NCBI RefSeq assembly: GCF_003386795.1
Contig: NZ_QTUC01000001.1
Coordinates: forward strand, 3,348,001-3,412,000
DNA length: 64,000 nt
DNA from: Thermasporomyces composti
GTDB taxonomy: Bacteria > Actinomycetota > Actinomycetes > Propionibacteriales > Actinopolymorphaceae
Direction of reading: 5' to 3'
Position 1 is the first letter of the stretch, and each line of letters starts with the position of its first letter. The position numbers and the translations under genes are program-made. Under the pieces are notes generated by a model. It was given only the letters and a program-made list of their open reading frames with translations, made no database searches and was not told the DNA's origin. Below, piece after piece: positions 43,008 to 53,872 of this stretch.

Positions 43008-46000
43008 ATGCGGGGAAGGTTCCGGACGGCGCTCGTCGCGGCCGTCATCACGCTCGCCGCCCCGGCGGGGGCGGCGGCGACCCCCGGGACGCAGCGGTCA
43101 CCGGGGGAGGTGCCGTCGACGACGGCCGACACGGCGACCGGCTCGACGACGTCCGTCACGCTCATCACCGGTGACCGGGTGGTCCTCCAGCGGGTCTCGA
43201 ACGGGAAGCAGGCGGCGACCATCGAACCCGGACCCGGGCGGGAACGCGTCTCGTTCCACCAGCTCGAGCGGGACGGTGAGCTCCACATCATTCCCGCCGA
43301 CGTGGTTCCCTACCTGGCCGCCGACCTGCTCGACCCGAACCTGTTCAACATCACCGCGTTGATCGAGCAGGGGTACGACGACGAGGGCGCGTCGGCGCTC
43401 CCGCTCATCCTGGGCTACCGGAACGGCGTGGACGCCGCGCGCTCGAAGAGTCGAAGCCACCTCGCGGCCGTGTCCACCGGGCCGGTCCTGGAGAGCATCA
43501 ACGCCCTCGCCGTGGCGGCCGACAAAGCCACCGTGGGGACGTTCTGGGAGTCGATCGACGACGACCGCGTCTCGACGAGCTCCGCCACCACCCCCAGGTT
43601 GGCCGGCGGGATCGAACGCATCTGGCTCGACCGGCGAGTGCGCGCGACCCTGGACCGCAGCGTGCCGCAGATCGGCGCTCCGCACGCGTGGGACGCCGGG
43701 CTGGACGGCACCGGCGTCACGGTCGCCGTCCTCGACAGCGGGGTGGACGCCGACCACCCGGATCTCGCCGGAGTCGTCGTCGCCGAGAAGGACTTCACCG
43801 GCGGCTCCTCCCCCGCCGACACGTTCGGCCACGGCACGCATGTGGCGTCGATCGTGGCCGGCAGCGGCGCCGCGTCCGGCGGTGATCGTCGAGGCGTCGC
43901 GCCGGGGGCGCGAATCATCTCCGGCAAGGTCCTGGACGACACCGGCTTCGGGCTGGAGTCCTGGGTCCTGGACGGGATGGAGTGGGCGGCCGACTCCGGG
44001 GCGGACGTGGTGAACATGAGCCTCGGCGGACCGTCGACGGACGGGACCGACCCGCTGAGCCAGGCGCTGGACGCCCTCACCGAGCGGACCGGCGTGCTCT
44101 TCGTGGTCTCGGCCGGCAACAGCGGCGAGGCGGGCGAGTTCACGGTCGGCTCGCCTGGCGTGGCCACCCGAGCGCTGACGGTCGGCGCGGTCGACCGCGA
44201 CGAGTCGTTGGCACCGTTCTCCAGTCGTGGGCCGCGCTGGGGCGACCTGGCCGTCAAGCCGGACATCACCGCGCCCGGCGTCGGGATCCTCGCCGCCCGG
44301 GCGGGCGGCACCGAGCTCGGTCAGCCCGACGGCGAGTACTACACGGCCCTGTCCGGCACGTCCATGGCGGCGCCGCACGTCGCAGGCGCGGCGGCGATCC
44401 TCGCCCAGCGGCACCCGGAGTGGACGGCGGACCAGCTCAAGGACGCGTTGGTGAGCACCGCCGCGCGCAACCCGTCCTTGACGGTGTTCGAGCAGGGCGG
44501 GGGGCGCGTCGACGTCGCCCGCGCCGTCCAGCAGGGCGTGTACGGCACCGGCACCCTCGACCTCGGTCTCTACCCGGACGAGCCGGACGCGCCCGAGGTT
44601 CGCAAGAAGGTGACGTACACCAACGTCACCGATCGGCCGGTGACCCTCCGGCTGGACCTCGCGCTGCGCGGCTGGACCGGTGACCTCCCCGAGGGCGCTG
44701 TCCGGCTCGATCGCTCCGAGGTCCAGCTCGCGCCGCACTCCACCCAGACCGTCACGCTGATGTTTGATCCCGACGCGGTGCCGCGAGGACGCTACGCCGG
44801 CTACCTCACCGCCACCGGGGAGGACGGCGTGGTCGTCCACACCTCGCTCGGCCTGGTGAAGGAACCGCCGCGCCACACGGTGACGATCAGCGCTGTCGGC
44901 AGGGACGGCGAGCCGACGTTCGTCAACACCGCCTTCCTGGTCGGGGAAGACCCGCGCTTCGACGTGCCGATGTTCCTCGAGAAGGGCCAGTCCCGCACCT
45001 TCGAGATCGCGGAGGGGACCTACATGGTCAGCGCCACGATCGTCGGGCAGACCCGGCCGGGCCAGGAGCAGGCGTACCAGATCGTCGATCCGGCGTTGGA
45101 AGTCGACCGTGACCGCACCATCGTCCTCGACGCGCGGAAGGCCACCGAGGTCGTCGTGCGGACGCCCGAGCCCGCCCGCCAGGAGGGCATCCTGAGCCAC
45201 TACGTGTACCGGAAGTTCCCAGGCCGACAGGTCTCGATCCACACCATGCACTTCGACGTGACCGAGCGCGTCTACGTGACGCCGACGACGCGGCTGGAGG
45301 CGGACGCGTTCGAGTTCGGCACTCGATGGTCGCTGATCGCGCCCCCGCTGACCGCGCGGGTGCTTGGGCCGCACGGCGGACCGATCGACATGTACTACAT
45401 GGCGACGTCGCAGGTGGTGGACGGTCAGCGCACCCTCCAGGTCGTGGACGTCGGGGAAGGTCGGCCAGCCGACTACGTCCGGCGGGACGTGCGCGGCAAG
45501 GCGGCGCTCATCCACTCCGACTGGGAGTTCGAACAGCGGGCCCGTGACGCCGCGGCGGCCGGCGCGGCGATGGCGCTGCTCATCGTCCCCGAAGGCCACC
45601 CGGCCTGGTCGAAGCTGGATCCCGTCGCGCCGTATCGTGTGCCGATCCCGGCCGTCTTCCTCCACCACGACCAAGGCGAGGAGCTGGCCCAGCTCGCCGC
45701 ACGTCGCGCGGTGCGGCTCCGTGTCACCGGAGTCCCGGTGAGCCCGTACCTGTACGACGTGCTGCAGGTGTCGCGCGGCCAGGTGCCCGCGCGGGTGGTC
45801 CACACCGTGAGCCCCGCCAACTCGGCGACGGTCGAGACCACCTACCACGAGTCCGGCGGCGGCCACTGGTCGAAGGAGCAGCGGTTCGGCTGGCGGCCCT
45901 GGCAGGAGGCCGCGGTCCTGCAGTACCAGCGGGCGGTGCGCACGCCATTGACCCGGACCGAGGTCGTCAGCGCCGGCGACACCTGGTGGCAGCACCGGGT

Positions 46001-46799
46001 CAAGCACCGCTACAGCTGGGAGAGCATGAGCCCGCTCGGCGGAGGCATGACCGAGGAGCCTCGGACGTATCGGCCCGGCGAGCGGCTGGAGGAGCGGTGG
46101 TTCGCGCCCGTGGTCCGGCCGGCGATCCCGCGCGGCCTCGGCGGCCCCAGCTCGTACCGGGACGGCGACTCCCTCCGCATCCGGGTCCCGGCGTTCGGCG
46201 ACAGCGACCCGCGGCACTACGGGTTCCCCGAGGGCGACGTGGACGTCGAGCCGGACCAGGGCAGCGCCCGCCTGTACCGCAACGGTGAGCTGCTCGCCGA
46301 GTCCGACTTCGCCTGGGACGACTACCCGGCCGGCGGCGAGGAGGGCGACTACCGACTGGACCTCACCGTGCGCCGCGAGGGTGAGGACTGGGCGTTCTCC
46401 ACTCGGACGGACACGTCCTGGACCTTCCGGTCCAGCCGCCCGGCTCCAGGACAGCGCGCCCCGCTGCCGCTGCTCCAGCTGGACTACGGCATCGAGACGG
46501 ACGCCCTGAACCAGGTTCGCGGTGGGCGCGCTTACGCCCTCGACATCACCGTCCGCCACCAGGAGGGACTGCCCGCGCCGGCCAAGCCGCGCGTCACGGT
46601 GTGGATCTCCTACGACGACGGCGGCACCTGGCACCAGGTCAGCACGGTGCGAGACGTGGGCCAGGGTCGCTTCCAGGCGCGGCTGCGGCTGCCGGCGAGC
46701 AAGGACACCAACGGCTTCGCCGCCCTGCGGGTGTACGCCGAGGACGGCGCCGGCGCCACCGTGACCCAGACGGTGCGACGGGCCTTCGCCGTGCGGTAG
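43008..46799 (+). CDS. Secreted subtilisin-like serine protease (S8) with PA domain
   Basis: 1263 aa from ATG at 43008, with GGAAAGGA 6 bases upstream. The signal peptide is about residues 1-25 (RTALVAAVITLAAPAGAAA). A propeptide-like stretch follows to about 215. The peptidase domain has the triad Asp243 (VLDSGVD), His275 (FGHGTHVA) and Ser452 (SGTSMAAPHVAG), and the oxyanion Asn lies in VVSAGNSGEAGE. Beta-sandwich domains follow. A PA domain at about 805-905 (GKAALIHSDWEFEQRARDAAAAGAAMALLIV) is unusually placed after, not inside, the catalytic domain. More beta-rich domains run to the end. No LPxTG or membrane anchor, so it is probably released. Confidence 0.9.
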   Translation: MRGRFRTALVAAVITLAAPAGAAATPGTQRSPGEVPSTTADTATGSTTSVTLITGDRVVLQRVSNGKQAATIEPGPGRERVSFHQLERDGELHIIPADVVPYLAADLLDPNLFNITALIEQGYDDEGASALPLILGYRNGVDAARSKSRSHLAAVSTGPVLESINALAVAADKATVGTFWESIDDDRVSTSSATTPRLAGGIERIWLDRRVRATLDRSVPQIGAPHAWDAGLDGTGVTVAVLDSGVDADHPDLAGVVVAEKDFTGGSSPADTFGHGTHVASIVAGSGAASGGDRRGVAPGARIISGKVLDDTGFGLESWVLDGMEWAADSGADVVNMSLGGPSTDGTDPLSQALDALTERTGVLFVVSAGNSGEAGEFTVGSPGVATRALTVGAVDRDESLAPFSSRGPRWGDLAVKPDITAPGVGILAARAGGTELGQPDGEYYTALSGTSMAAPHVAGAAAILAQRHPEWTADQLKDALVSTAARNPSLTVFEQGGGRVDVARAVQQGVYGTGTLDLGLYPDEPDAPEVRKKVTYTNVTDRPVTLRLDLALRGWTGDLPEGAVRLDRSEVQLAPHSTQTVTLMFDPDAVPRGRYAGYLTATGEDGVVVHTSLGLVKEPPRHTVTISAVGRDGEPTFVNTAFLVGEDPRFDVPMFLEKGQSRTFEIAEGTYMVSATIVGQTRPGQEQAYQIVDPALEVDRDRTIVLDARKATEVVVRTPEPARQEGILSHYVYRKFPGRQVSIHTMHFDVTERVYVTPTTRLEADAFEFGTRWSLIAPPLTARVLGPHGGPIDMYYMATSQVVDGQRTLQVVDVGEGRPADYVRRDVRGKAALIHSDWEFEQRARDAAAAGAAMALLIVPEGHPAWSKLDPVAPYRVPIPAVFLHHDQGEELAQLAARRAVRLRVTGVPVSPYLYDVLQVSRGQVPARVVHTVSPANSATVETTYHESGGGHWSKEQRFGWRPWQEAAVLQYQRAVRTPLTRTEVVSAGDTWWQHRVKHRYSWESMSPLGGGMTEEPRTYRPGERLEERWFAPVVRPAIPRGLGGPSSYRDGDSLRIRVPAFGDSDPRHYGFPEGDVDVEPDQGSARLYRNGELLAESDFAWDDYPAGGEEGDYRLDLTVRREGEDWAFSTRTDTSWTFRSSRPAPGQRAPLPLLQLDYGIETDALNQVRGGRAYALDITVRHQEGLPAPAKPRVTVWISYDDGGTWHQVSTVRDVGQGRFQARLRLPASKDTNGFAALRVYAEDGAGATVTQTVRRAFAVR

Positions 46800-46830
46800 C
46801 GCGGGCGAGGACGAGCGCCCGTGGACCGAG

Positions 46831-46868
46831 CGGGGCACCAGGGCGGCGCCGCCGCGCCTGGTGCCCCG
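46831..46868. terminator. Bidirectional hairpin terminator (protease / LuxR)
   Basis: CGGGGCACCAGG (46831-46842) pairs perfectly with CCTGGTGCCCCG (46857-46868): 12-bp stem with a GC-rich 14-base loop, between the convergent ends of the protease and regulator genes. A 14-base direct repeat (GATGAGGTCCGGCG) follows at about 46877 and 46893. Confidence 0.7.
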
Positions 46869-46929
46869 CGGCGCTCGATGAGGTCCGGCGTCGATGAGGT
46901 CCGGCGCTCGACATGGTCGACGGGCGGCC

Positions 46930-47931
46930 TCAGTCGTCCAGCCAACCCAGCCGTGCGGCCTGCCACGCGAGCTGGGTCCGGGTCTCTGCGTTCGCACGCC
47001 GCATCAGCTCGTAGATGCGGCGCTGCACGGTTCGCTGGCTCAGGCCGAGCTGGGAGGCGATCGCCTTGTCGGTGACGCCGGCGACGAGGAGGGAGAGCAA
47101 GTACCGCTCATCGTCGGCGAGCGGTCGTTCGACCGCGACCTCCCGCACCGAGCTCTGACACCTGGCGTCGCTCAGCCGCAAGGGGGAGGCTCGAGACCAG
47201 TAGCTCTCGAACAACGCGAGGAGACCGGCGAGCAGCGTGCTGTCCCGGATCAACGCCGCGGTCGGTTCACCGCGCCCGTCGGCGACGGTGACGAGCGGGC
47301 ACACCGCCAGCGACCGGTCCGCGATGGCCAACCGGATCGGCAGGGAGGCGATCGTGCGGGCCAGCTCACCATGTCGGAGGCCGAGCGCGACGTTGGCGAG
47401 CATGCCGGGCTCCTCGAGCAGCGCGCGCTCGTAGATGACGCGGTAGCGAACGCCGCGGGCGAGCGCGGCGAGCTCCTCGGTGTTCTCGGTGGACGGCAAC
47501 GCGACGTGCCCGGCCTTGCACAGCCAGACGATCTCCTCGCGCGCGCCGCGCTGGAGGTTCTCGAGGTGCTGGCGGATGGTCGCCTGACCGGTGATGATCT
47601 CCACCAGGTGGGCGACGTCCCGGCGGCGAACACCATGGCGGTAGTCCTCGGTGAGCCGCGCCACCTCCCCGCGGGCCCGTTCCAACTCTTCCTGGCTACG
47701 CAGCAGAAGGGGAGCGAACGCCACGTCCGGCGGCGTCGGCGCGTACCGCGGCGGGCTCCCGGACAGGCGGCTCACCAGACCCTTGGCCCTCAGGGCTTCC
47801 AGGATGCTGACGGCATTGTCGGTCGCCAGGCTCAGCCGTTCCGCGATCCGGTCCGGGCAGCCGTCGAACGTCTCGACCAGCAGCCGGTACACCCGCTCCT
47901 CGTCCGGCTCGATGCCGACGGCCTCGAGCAT
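46930..47931 (-). CDS. LuxR-type regulator with N-terminal TrmB-like winged helix
   Basis: 333 aa from ATG at 47931. The N-terminal ~65 residues form a TrmB-like HTH (EERVYRLLVETFDGCPDRIAERLSLATDNAVSILEALRAKGLV). A helical linker (80-115) leads to a phospholipase-D-like or sensor core (EIVWLCKAGHVALPSTENTEELAALARGVRYRVIYE). The C-terminal LuxR HTH is ERYLLSLLVAGVTDKAIASQLGLSQRTVQRRIYELMRRANAETRTQLAWQAA in outline. Such two-HTH proteins are frequent in actinobacteria and their ligands are unknown. It converges on the S8 protease gene and is the natural candidate to regulate it. Confidence 0.85.
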   Translation of the reverse strand: MLEAVGIEPDEERVYRLLVETFDGCPDRIAERLSLATDNAVSILEALRAKGLVSRLSGSPPRYAPTPPDVAFAPLLLRSQEELERARGEVARLTEDYRHGVRRRDVAHLVEIITGQATIRQHLENLQRGAREEIVWLCKAGHVALPSTENTEELAALARGVRYRVIYERALLEEPGMLANVALGLRHGELARTIASLPIRLAIADRSLAVCPLVTVADGRGEPTAALIRDSTLLAGLLALFESYWSRASPLRLSDARCQSSVREVAVERPLADDERYLLSLLVAGVTDKAIASQLGLSQRTVQRRIYELMRRANAETRTQLAWQAARLGWLDD

Positions 47932-48079
47932 GCTTGCCCTCCCGTGACACGTGGTCGACGCGCGACCATGGACAGCCGCGCATCGGTCCCGCGCGGATTC
48001 TCCTGGCCGGCGTCGGCGAGCTCGAGCCTGTCTCGCTCTCCGGGCACGCGGGGCACGGACCGAGCGCCCGATCGCGGGG

Positions 48080-49408
48080 CTAGAGCCGACCCGCCTTCTT
48101 CAGAGCCAGGTAGGTGTCAGCGAGCGCGGGCGCGACCCGGTCCGGTGGCTCGTCGACCACGGTGACGCCGAGCCGTTCCAACAGCCCGGTGATGCGACGG
48201 CGTTCCGCCAGCGCCCGCTCAGCCGCCGCCGCCGCGTACACCGCCTGTGCGTCGCCGCGCCCGTGGCGCATCTCCTCGACCCGTGGGTCGGCGACCGCGG
48301 CGAGGCAGACCACGTGACGACGGGTCAGCGGTCTCAGGACGGGGAGCAGGCCTTCCTCGATGACGGCGGCGTCCAACCCGGTCAGCAGGACCACGAGCGA
48401 ACGCTGGGTGGCGCGGAGCGCGATCGCGGTCGCCAGTCCTCGGTGGTCGGTTTCGACGAGTGCGCTGTCGACCGTCGCGAGCGCCGAGGTGAGTCGGGGG
48501 AGGACGTCGTTCGGTCCGGTGCGGCTCACATCCGCCCGGATGGTGCGGTCGTAGGCGAGCAGATCGACCCGGTCGCCGGCCCGGCTGGCGAGCGCGGCCA
48601 GCAGCAAGGCGGCGTCCATCGCGTGGTCGAGTCGCGGCGCGTCACCGACTCGACCCGCTGACGTCCGCCCGGTGTCGAGGACGATGAGGACGTGACGGTC
48701 GCGCTCCGGGCGCCAGGTGCGTACGACGACGCCCTGGTGGCGCGCGGTGGCCCGCCAGTCGATGGAGCGGACGTCGTCGCCGACCACGTAGTCGCGGAGC
48801 GAGTCGAACTCGGTGCCTTGGCCCCGGACCAGGACGCTGGTCCGGCCGTCGAGCTCGCGGAGACGGGCGAGGCGGGACGGCAGGTGCTTGCGTGCCTCGA
48901 ACGGCGGAAGCGCCCGCACGGTCCACGGAACGTGGTGAGAGCTCTGTCGGGCGGCCAGACCCAACGGACCCACCGCGCGCACCGTCACCCGGTCCGCGTG
49001 CCGGTCACCGCGGCGCGTGGGGCGAAGCACGGTCGTGACTCGACGTCGCCCGCCCGCGGGGACGTCAACAGGGTGCCGCTGGCTCGCCGCCCCGGCCGAC
49101 GGGGGCCAGGCGTCCCGGAGCTGCCCCCGCACCCGACGCCGACCGTGGTTGGTGACGAGGAGGGAGACCCGCGCCTCGCCGCCCAGGCGAACCATCGTCA
49201 TCCCGGCCACCGAGCGCTCGCCCGACCCGGCGGTGTCCTCGCGGGTGAACGAGAGGGACCGCGGTGATCCGGCGAGCGCGAGGTCGAGGAGAGCGAGGCC
49301 GAGCACGACACCGGTGACGGTGACGACGCCGAGGGGGGACGGAGCGAGGAACGCGACGACGAGTGCGCCCGCGAAGGCGAGCAGCGCGGTCCGGACGGTG
49401 AGCGCCAT
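48080..49408 (-). CDS. DUF58 domain-containing membrane protein
   Basis: 442 aa starting at MALTVRTALLAFAGALVVAF (ATG at 49408); the open frame upstream is antisense-like and without homology. Two hydrophobic helices (about 6-50) are followed by a beta domain and the DUF58 core (EFDSLRDYVVGDDVRSIDWRATARHQGVVVRTWRPERDRHVLIVLDTGRTSAG), which resembles a von Willebrand A fold with the DTGRTSAG MIDAS-like loop. Encoded directly after MoxR (8 bp), its usual partner. MoxR/DUF58 systems are thought to act as chaperones in assembly of membrane or envelope complexes. The exact client is unknown. Confidence 0.87.
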   Translation of the reverse strand: MALTVRTALLAFAGALVVAFLAPSPLGVVTVTGVVLGLALLDLALAGSPRSLSFTREDTAGSGERSVAGMTMVRLGGEARVSLLVTNHGRRRVRGQLRDAWPPSAGAASQRHPVDVPAGGRRRVTTVLRPTRRGDRHADRVTVRAVGPLGLAARQSSHHVPWTVRALPPFEARKHLPSRLARLRELDGRTSVLVRGQGTEFDSLRDYVVGDDVRSIDWRATARHQGVVVRTWRPERDRHVLIVLDTGRTSAGRVGDAPRLDHAMDAALLLAALASRAGDRVDLLAYDRTIRADVSRTGPNDVLPRLTSALATVDSALVETDHRGLATAIALRATQRSLVVLLTGLDAAVIEEGLLPVLRPLTRRHVVCLAAVADPRVEEMRHGRGDAQAVYAAAAAERALAERRRITGLLERLGVTVVDEPPDRVAPALADTYLALKKAGRL

Positions 49409-49416
49409 GGTCGCGT

Positions 49417-50405
<989 letters not shown>

Positions 50406-50409
<4 letters not shown>

Positions 50410-51653
50410 GATCGGCGTACCTCCTGCTCCAAGGTGTCGAGGTCATCGGCGAGGCGGACGAGGGCCGCGTCGTCGGTGACGGCGTGGTGGACGGTGCTCG
50501 GCGGCGTCGTGGGACGGCTCGACTCGCCGGTGGTCTCGTCGACGGTGCCGCCCAGCAGGCGCGCGACCTCCGTCGGTGGACGACCGGTGCGAGCGGCGGC
50601 GGCCCTCGCCACCGCGTCGAGGTCCGCCTGCCGGGGCAGACCCAACAGGGTCGTCAGCCTGGCCCTGGTGGCGCCCCGCAGCGCGGCGGCCGCCCGGTCG
50701 CGGGCTCGGGCCCGATGGTAGAGGCGGGCCAGACCCTCGACCGTCTCGGAGGCCCGGACGACGACGGGAAGGGGCTCGGTCACGACGGGGCCGAGCCGGC
50801 GTGCTCGGGCGAGCATGAGGAGAGCGATGGCGACCACGCCTTGCGCGAGAGCGAAGCGGAGCGGCTCGGGCAGGAGGTCCAGGACGTCGGGAGGCTGCTC
50901 CGGGCTTGCGGACCCCGGCGTCGGCAGGTCGGCGGGCGAGGGGACGTACCACACCAGCTGTTCTCGTGACCCGAGCAGGTTCAGCGCGAGCGCGGCATTG
51001 CCCTCCTCGGCGAGGTGGGCGTTGGTGAACGACGAGGCGCTTCCGACCGCGTCGACGATGCGGGTTCGCGTCGACCCGGGGATGGGAGCGTCGGACAGGC
51101 GGACGAGAGCGCCACGCGTGCCGTCGCCGTAGCAGACGACCGCGCGGGAGGCCGCGGGGGCCCGATAGGTCGATCCCTCGGTCCGAACGCTGCCGGCCCG
51201 TGTGGCCGCACGCAGAGCGCACCCGGGTTCGCGTGTACGGGGGAAGGCGTCGCCAGCGGGCACGACGTCAGGGGCGAAGACCGTCAAGGCGTCCTCGTCA
51301 GGCTCGAGGAGGACGACGTGCGGTGACGGTGCACGAGCGAGCGTCCGCAGCTGAGCGTCGGTCAGCATCGAGGGATGCGTGACCACGAGGGTGGTGTCGT
51401 CGTCCAGCCGGTCCAGGGTGCTGGCCAGCGTGCGCGTGCGGGTGACGTCAACGCCGCGGTCCTCGAGCAGGACGGCGAGTGCCCGCGTGCCCGGCCGTTG
51501 GGCGGACTGCGGATCCAAGGGACCCCCGCTGGAGCGGCCCTGGAGGACCGCGAGCGTGATGCCGCCGAGCACGATGACGAGCGCGATGGCGACGGGGACC
51601 CGCCACCGTCGCCATCGCTCGACGACTCCAGGATCGGCCGACCAGCTGGTCAT
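50406..51653 (-). CDS. DUF4350 domain-containing membrane protein
   Basis: 415 aa from ATG at 51653, overlapping the upstream stop (ATGA). One N-terminal helix (19-39) is followed by the DUF4350 domain (SAQRPGTRALAVLLEDRGVDVTRTRTLASTLDRLDDDTTLVVTHPSMLT, a receiver-like alpha/beta segment). A second helix lies at about 265-285 (FALAQGVVAIALLMLARARRLGPVV). A cytoplasmic helical region follows (ETVEGLARLYHRARARDRAAAALRGATRARL). Standard member of the MoxR/DUF58 operon, probably an integral-membrane partner of the complex. Function otherwise unknown. Confidence 0.85.
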
Positions 51654-52348
51654 GAGGTGCTCACCACCGCCGTCCGGCGAATCCGGCGGACGGCCTCGTC
51701 GGCCGCCCGCACGCGCGCGTCGGCTTCCCGCGTAGCCCGTCGGCCGCCGTAGCAGACGTCGTTGAACGTCCGCGCCGCCGCGCGCAGAGGCTCGGCCGTG
51801 TCGGGGGCGACGGCCGCCACCTCTCGGGCGAGCTCGTCGGCGGTGCGGGCGGGGCGCTCGTCGAGGATGGCGCGTTCCTCCAGATCGCGGGCCAGGGCGC
51901 GGAAGCGTTCCCGGACGGCGGTGGCGTAGTCGCCGCGTGCTGCCGCGGCGTCCGCGGCGGCCCGGTACTCCCCCGCCGTCCGGATCCGAGCCTCAGCGAA
52001 GACCGCCGGCGGGGACGTGGCGCCGCTTCGAGCCAGGGCGCCGGCTCGCCAGCGGATGACCACTGCCACGAGAACGAGGAAGAGGAGCAGGGCGAGCAAC
52101 CCCCACCAGCCGCCCGGTGACAGCGACGCGATGGTCCCGAGCAGCTCGAGGAGTTCCCAGTACAGCCAGCGCAAGAGCCGGGAGATGACGCCGGGCTCGT
52201 CCCGGTGGTAGATGGCCTTGGCGAGCTCGTCCCGGGCGGCGCGGGCCGCCTCCTCGCGGCCCACGTCGACAGGTGGTTGGGCGAGCGCCGCGACGGCGGA
52301 CAACGCCTCGCGAGCCGGAGCGAGCCTCGTCGCGCACAGCGCTGTCAC
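51650..52348 (-). CDS. DUF4129 domain-containing protein
   Basis: 232 aa from GTG at 52348. A hydrophilic N-terminus (about 1-75) is followed by one strong transmembrane helix (about 82-102, WWGLLALLLFLVLVAVVI). The DUF4129 domain then follows (EYRAAADAAAARGDYATAVRERFRALARDLEERAILDERPARTADELAREVA, ending FNDVCYGGRRATREADARVRAADEAVR). The CYGG near the end is conserved in the family. Its stop overlaps the DUF4350 start, so the operon is tightly coupled. Confidence 0.85.
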   Translation of the reverse strand: MTALCATRLAPAREALSAVAALAQPPVDVGREEAARAARDELAKAIYHRDEPGVISRLLRWLYWELLELLGTIASLSPGGWWGLLALLLFLVLVAVVIRWRAGALARSGATSPPAVFAEARIRTAGEYRAAADAAAARGDYATAVRERFRALARDLEERAILDERPARTADELAREVAAVAPDTAEPLRAAARTFNDVCYGGRRATREADARVRAADEAVRRIRRTAVVSTS

Positions 52349-52399
52349 GGCTGCTGTCCAGCTCTCGTCAGTTCAGGGCTCATCGCGTGCTCGTCGACC

Positions 52400-53758
52400 T
52401 CACCGCGTCGTCCACACGGTTCCGGAGTGGTGCCCGGCAGCGGCCTGGGCGAGCTCGATGTCGAGGCCCTCCTTCCGCATGCGTGCGTCGACGTACAGGA
52501 GCGCGTTGACGCCGGAGAGGAACGCGACCTGGAGGACGGCTGAGGCGACGTAGCCGATGCTCATGATGGCGAGCGGCAGAAGGCCGTACTCGAGCGAGAA
52601 CGGGTCCGCGGTGGTCGCCTCGTCGATGCCGGCCCCGACGCCAGCGGAGAGAAAGCTGAACGCCGTCTGGACCACCGTCCCGACGATGCCGGCGATGATG
52701 CTCGCGACCAGCAGGGTGCCGAACGTGCGTCCGGTACGCCCCTTGATGAGAGTCCAGGAACGCTGGAGTGCCGCCACGATGCCCAGGCGTTGAGGTGCTT
52801 CACCGGGGTGCTGCGGTGGCCTGATCTCCAGCACGAGCGCGGGCACGGCCGCGGCGGTGCGGGCCCAGACCACGATCCCGCCCCAGATCCCCACGCCGAG
52901 CGCCGCGAGAAGCAGGACAACCCCCAGTCCCACCTGGATAGCGAAGCCGAACGCCACCACGACGATGAGGAGGATGATGGCGAGGGCGACGGTGAGCCCG
53001 AGCACGAGGCTGAGCCCGAGCAGCCGAGGGAGATGAGGCCGGCACCCGTCCCACGCCTCGCGGACGGTCATCGACTGGCCGAGGACGCCCCGGGCGACCG
53101 TGACCGTGATCATGCCGGTGAGGATGATGCCACCGATCCAGCTGGCCAGGAGAACTCCGATCGTCGCCGCGAAGACGCCGAGCCACGCGGCGTCGCTCAT
53201 CCGCGCGATCTCCTCGGGGGTGGCGTTGGCGAAGGACGTGAGGCCGGCGACGGAGAACGCGAGAAAGCTCAAGAGGGTGACGGCGGTCATGACGATCGCC
53301 GACATCCCGAGCATGATCTTGGGATAGCGCTGGATGGTCGTGAAAGCGCCGTCGATGAGCTCGCCGAGGTTGAGCGGGCGGAGCGGCACGACGCCTGGCT
53401 TGGGCGCCTGCGGCGCGCCCCAGCCTCCGCCGCTCCACTGGGGCGAGGTGTGCCAACCGCCGGCCTGGCCACCCCACCCGCTCGCCGGCTGACCCGACCA
53501 CTGGGGTCCCGATGGCCCCGCCGGACCCGCCGGTGCGGCGGAGCCCCAGGCAGGTCCGGCCGCGTGACCGCCGGGGTGGACGCCAGGCGGCATGGCTCCC
53601 GGCCCGGATGCTGAGCCAGGGCCGGCACCCGCCGCTGGCGTCGGGTTCGCACCCCAACCGGTCCCCTGCTCGGTGGAGTCGCCGGATCCCGACCAACCGG
53701 TCGGCGGAGTCCAGCCGCTGCCCGGTTGCGATCCGGACGGGCTCCCAGCGTCAGTCAT
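52400..53758 (-). CDS. Polytopic membrane protein with Gly/Pro/Trp-rich N-terminus
   Basis: 452 aa from ATG at 53758, with GAGGT close upstream. Residues 1-135 are a disordered, Gly/Ser/Pro/Trp-rich cytoplasmic segment (repeats like SGWGGQ, GWHTSPQW). A conserved entry motif VPLRPLNLGELIDGAFTTIQRYPKIMLGMSA follows, then six helices, as in actinobacterial glycerophosphoryl-diester-phosphodiesterase membrane-domain proteins. No phosphodiesterase catalytic residues are present, so the enzyme name would mislead. First gene of the MoxR operon, divergent from mtrA with 114 bp between. Confidence 0.82.
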   Translation of the reverse strand: MTDAGSPSGSQPGSGWTPPTGWSGSGDSTEQGTGWGANPTPAAGAGPGSASGPGAMPPGVHPGGHAAGPAWGSAAPAGPAGPSGPQWSGQPASGWGGQAGGWHTSPQWSGGGWGAPQAPKPGVVPLRPLNLGELIDGAFTTIQRYPKIMLGMSAIVMTAVTLLSFLAFSVAGLTSFANATPEEIARMSDAAWLGVFAATIGVLLASWIGGIILTGMITVTVARGVLGQSMTVREAWDGCRPHLPRLLGLSLVLGLTVALAIILLIVVVAFGFAIQVGLGVVLLLAALGVGIWGGIVVWARTAAAVPALVLEIRPPQHPGEAPQRLGIVAALQRSWTLIKGRTGRTFGTLLVASIIAGIVGTVVQTAFSFLSAGVGAGIDEATTADPFSLEYGLLPLAIMSIGYVASAVLQVAFLSGVNALLYVDARMRKEGLDIELAQAAAGHHSGTVWTTR

Positions 53759-53872
53759 CTCACACCTCGCGTCAGATCCGGACGGTCCCCGATCCGCCCA
53801 TCGATGGCCGGATCGCGAAGGCCTCAGGGGCGTGTCGGGCCATCGTGCCATGGCCGGTGGGACGATGGGCAC

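Noticed and set aside
43098-46997. 1299-codon open frame antisense to the S8 protease
   Set aside because: High GC makes antisense frames stay open; composition is Arg/Gly/Val/Asp-rich without domains, and the sense strand has a full protease with catalytic triad.
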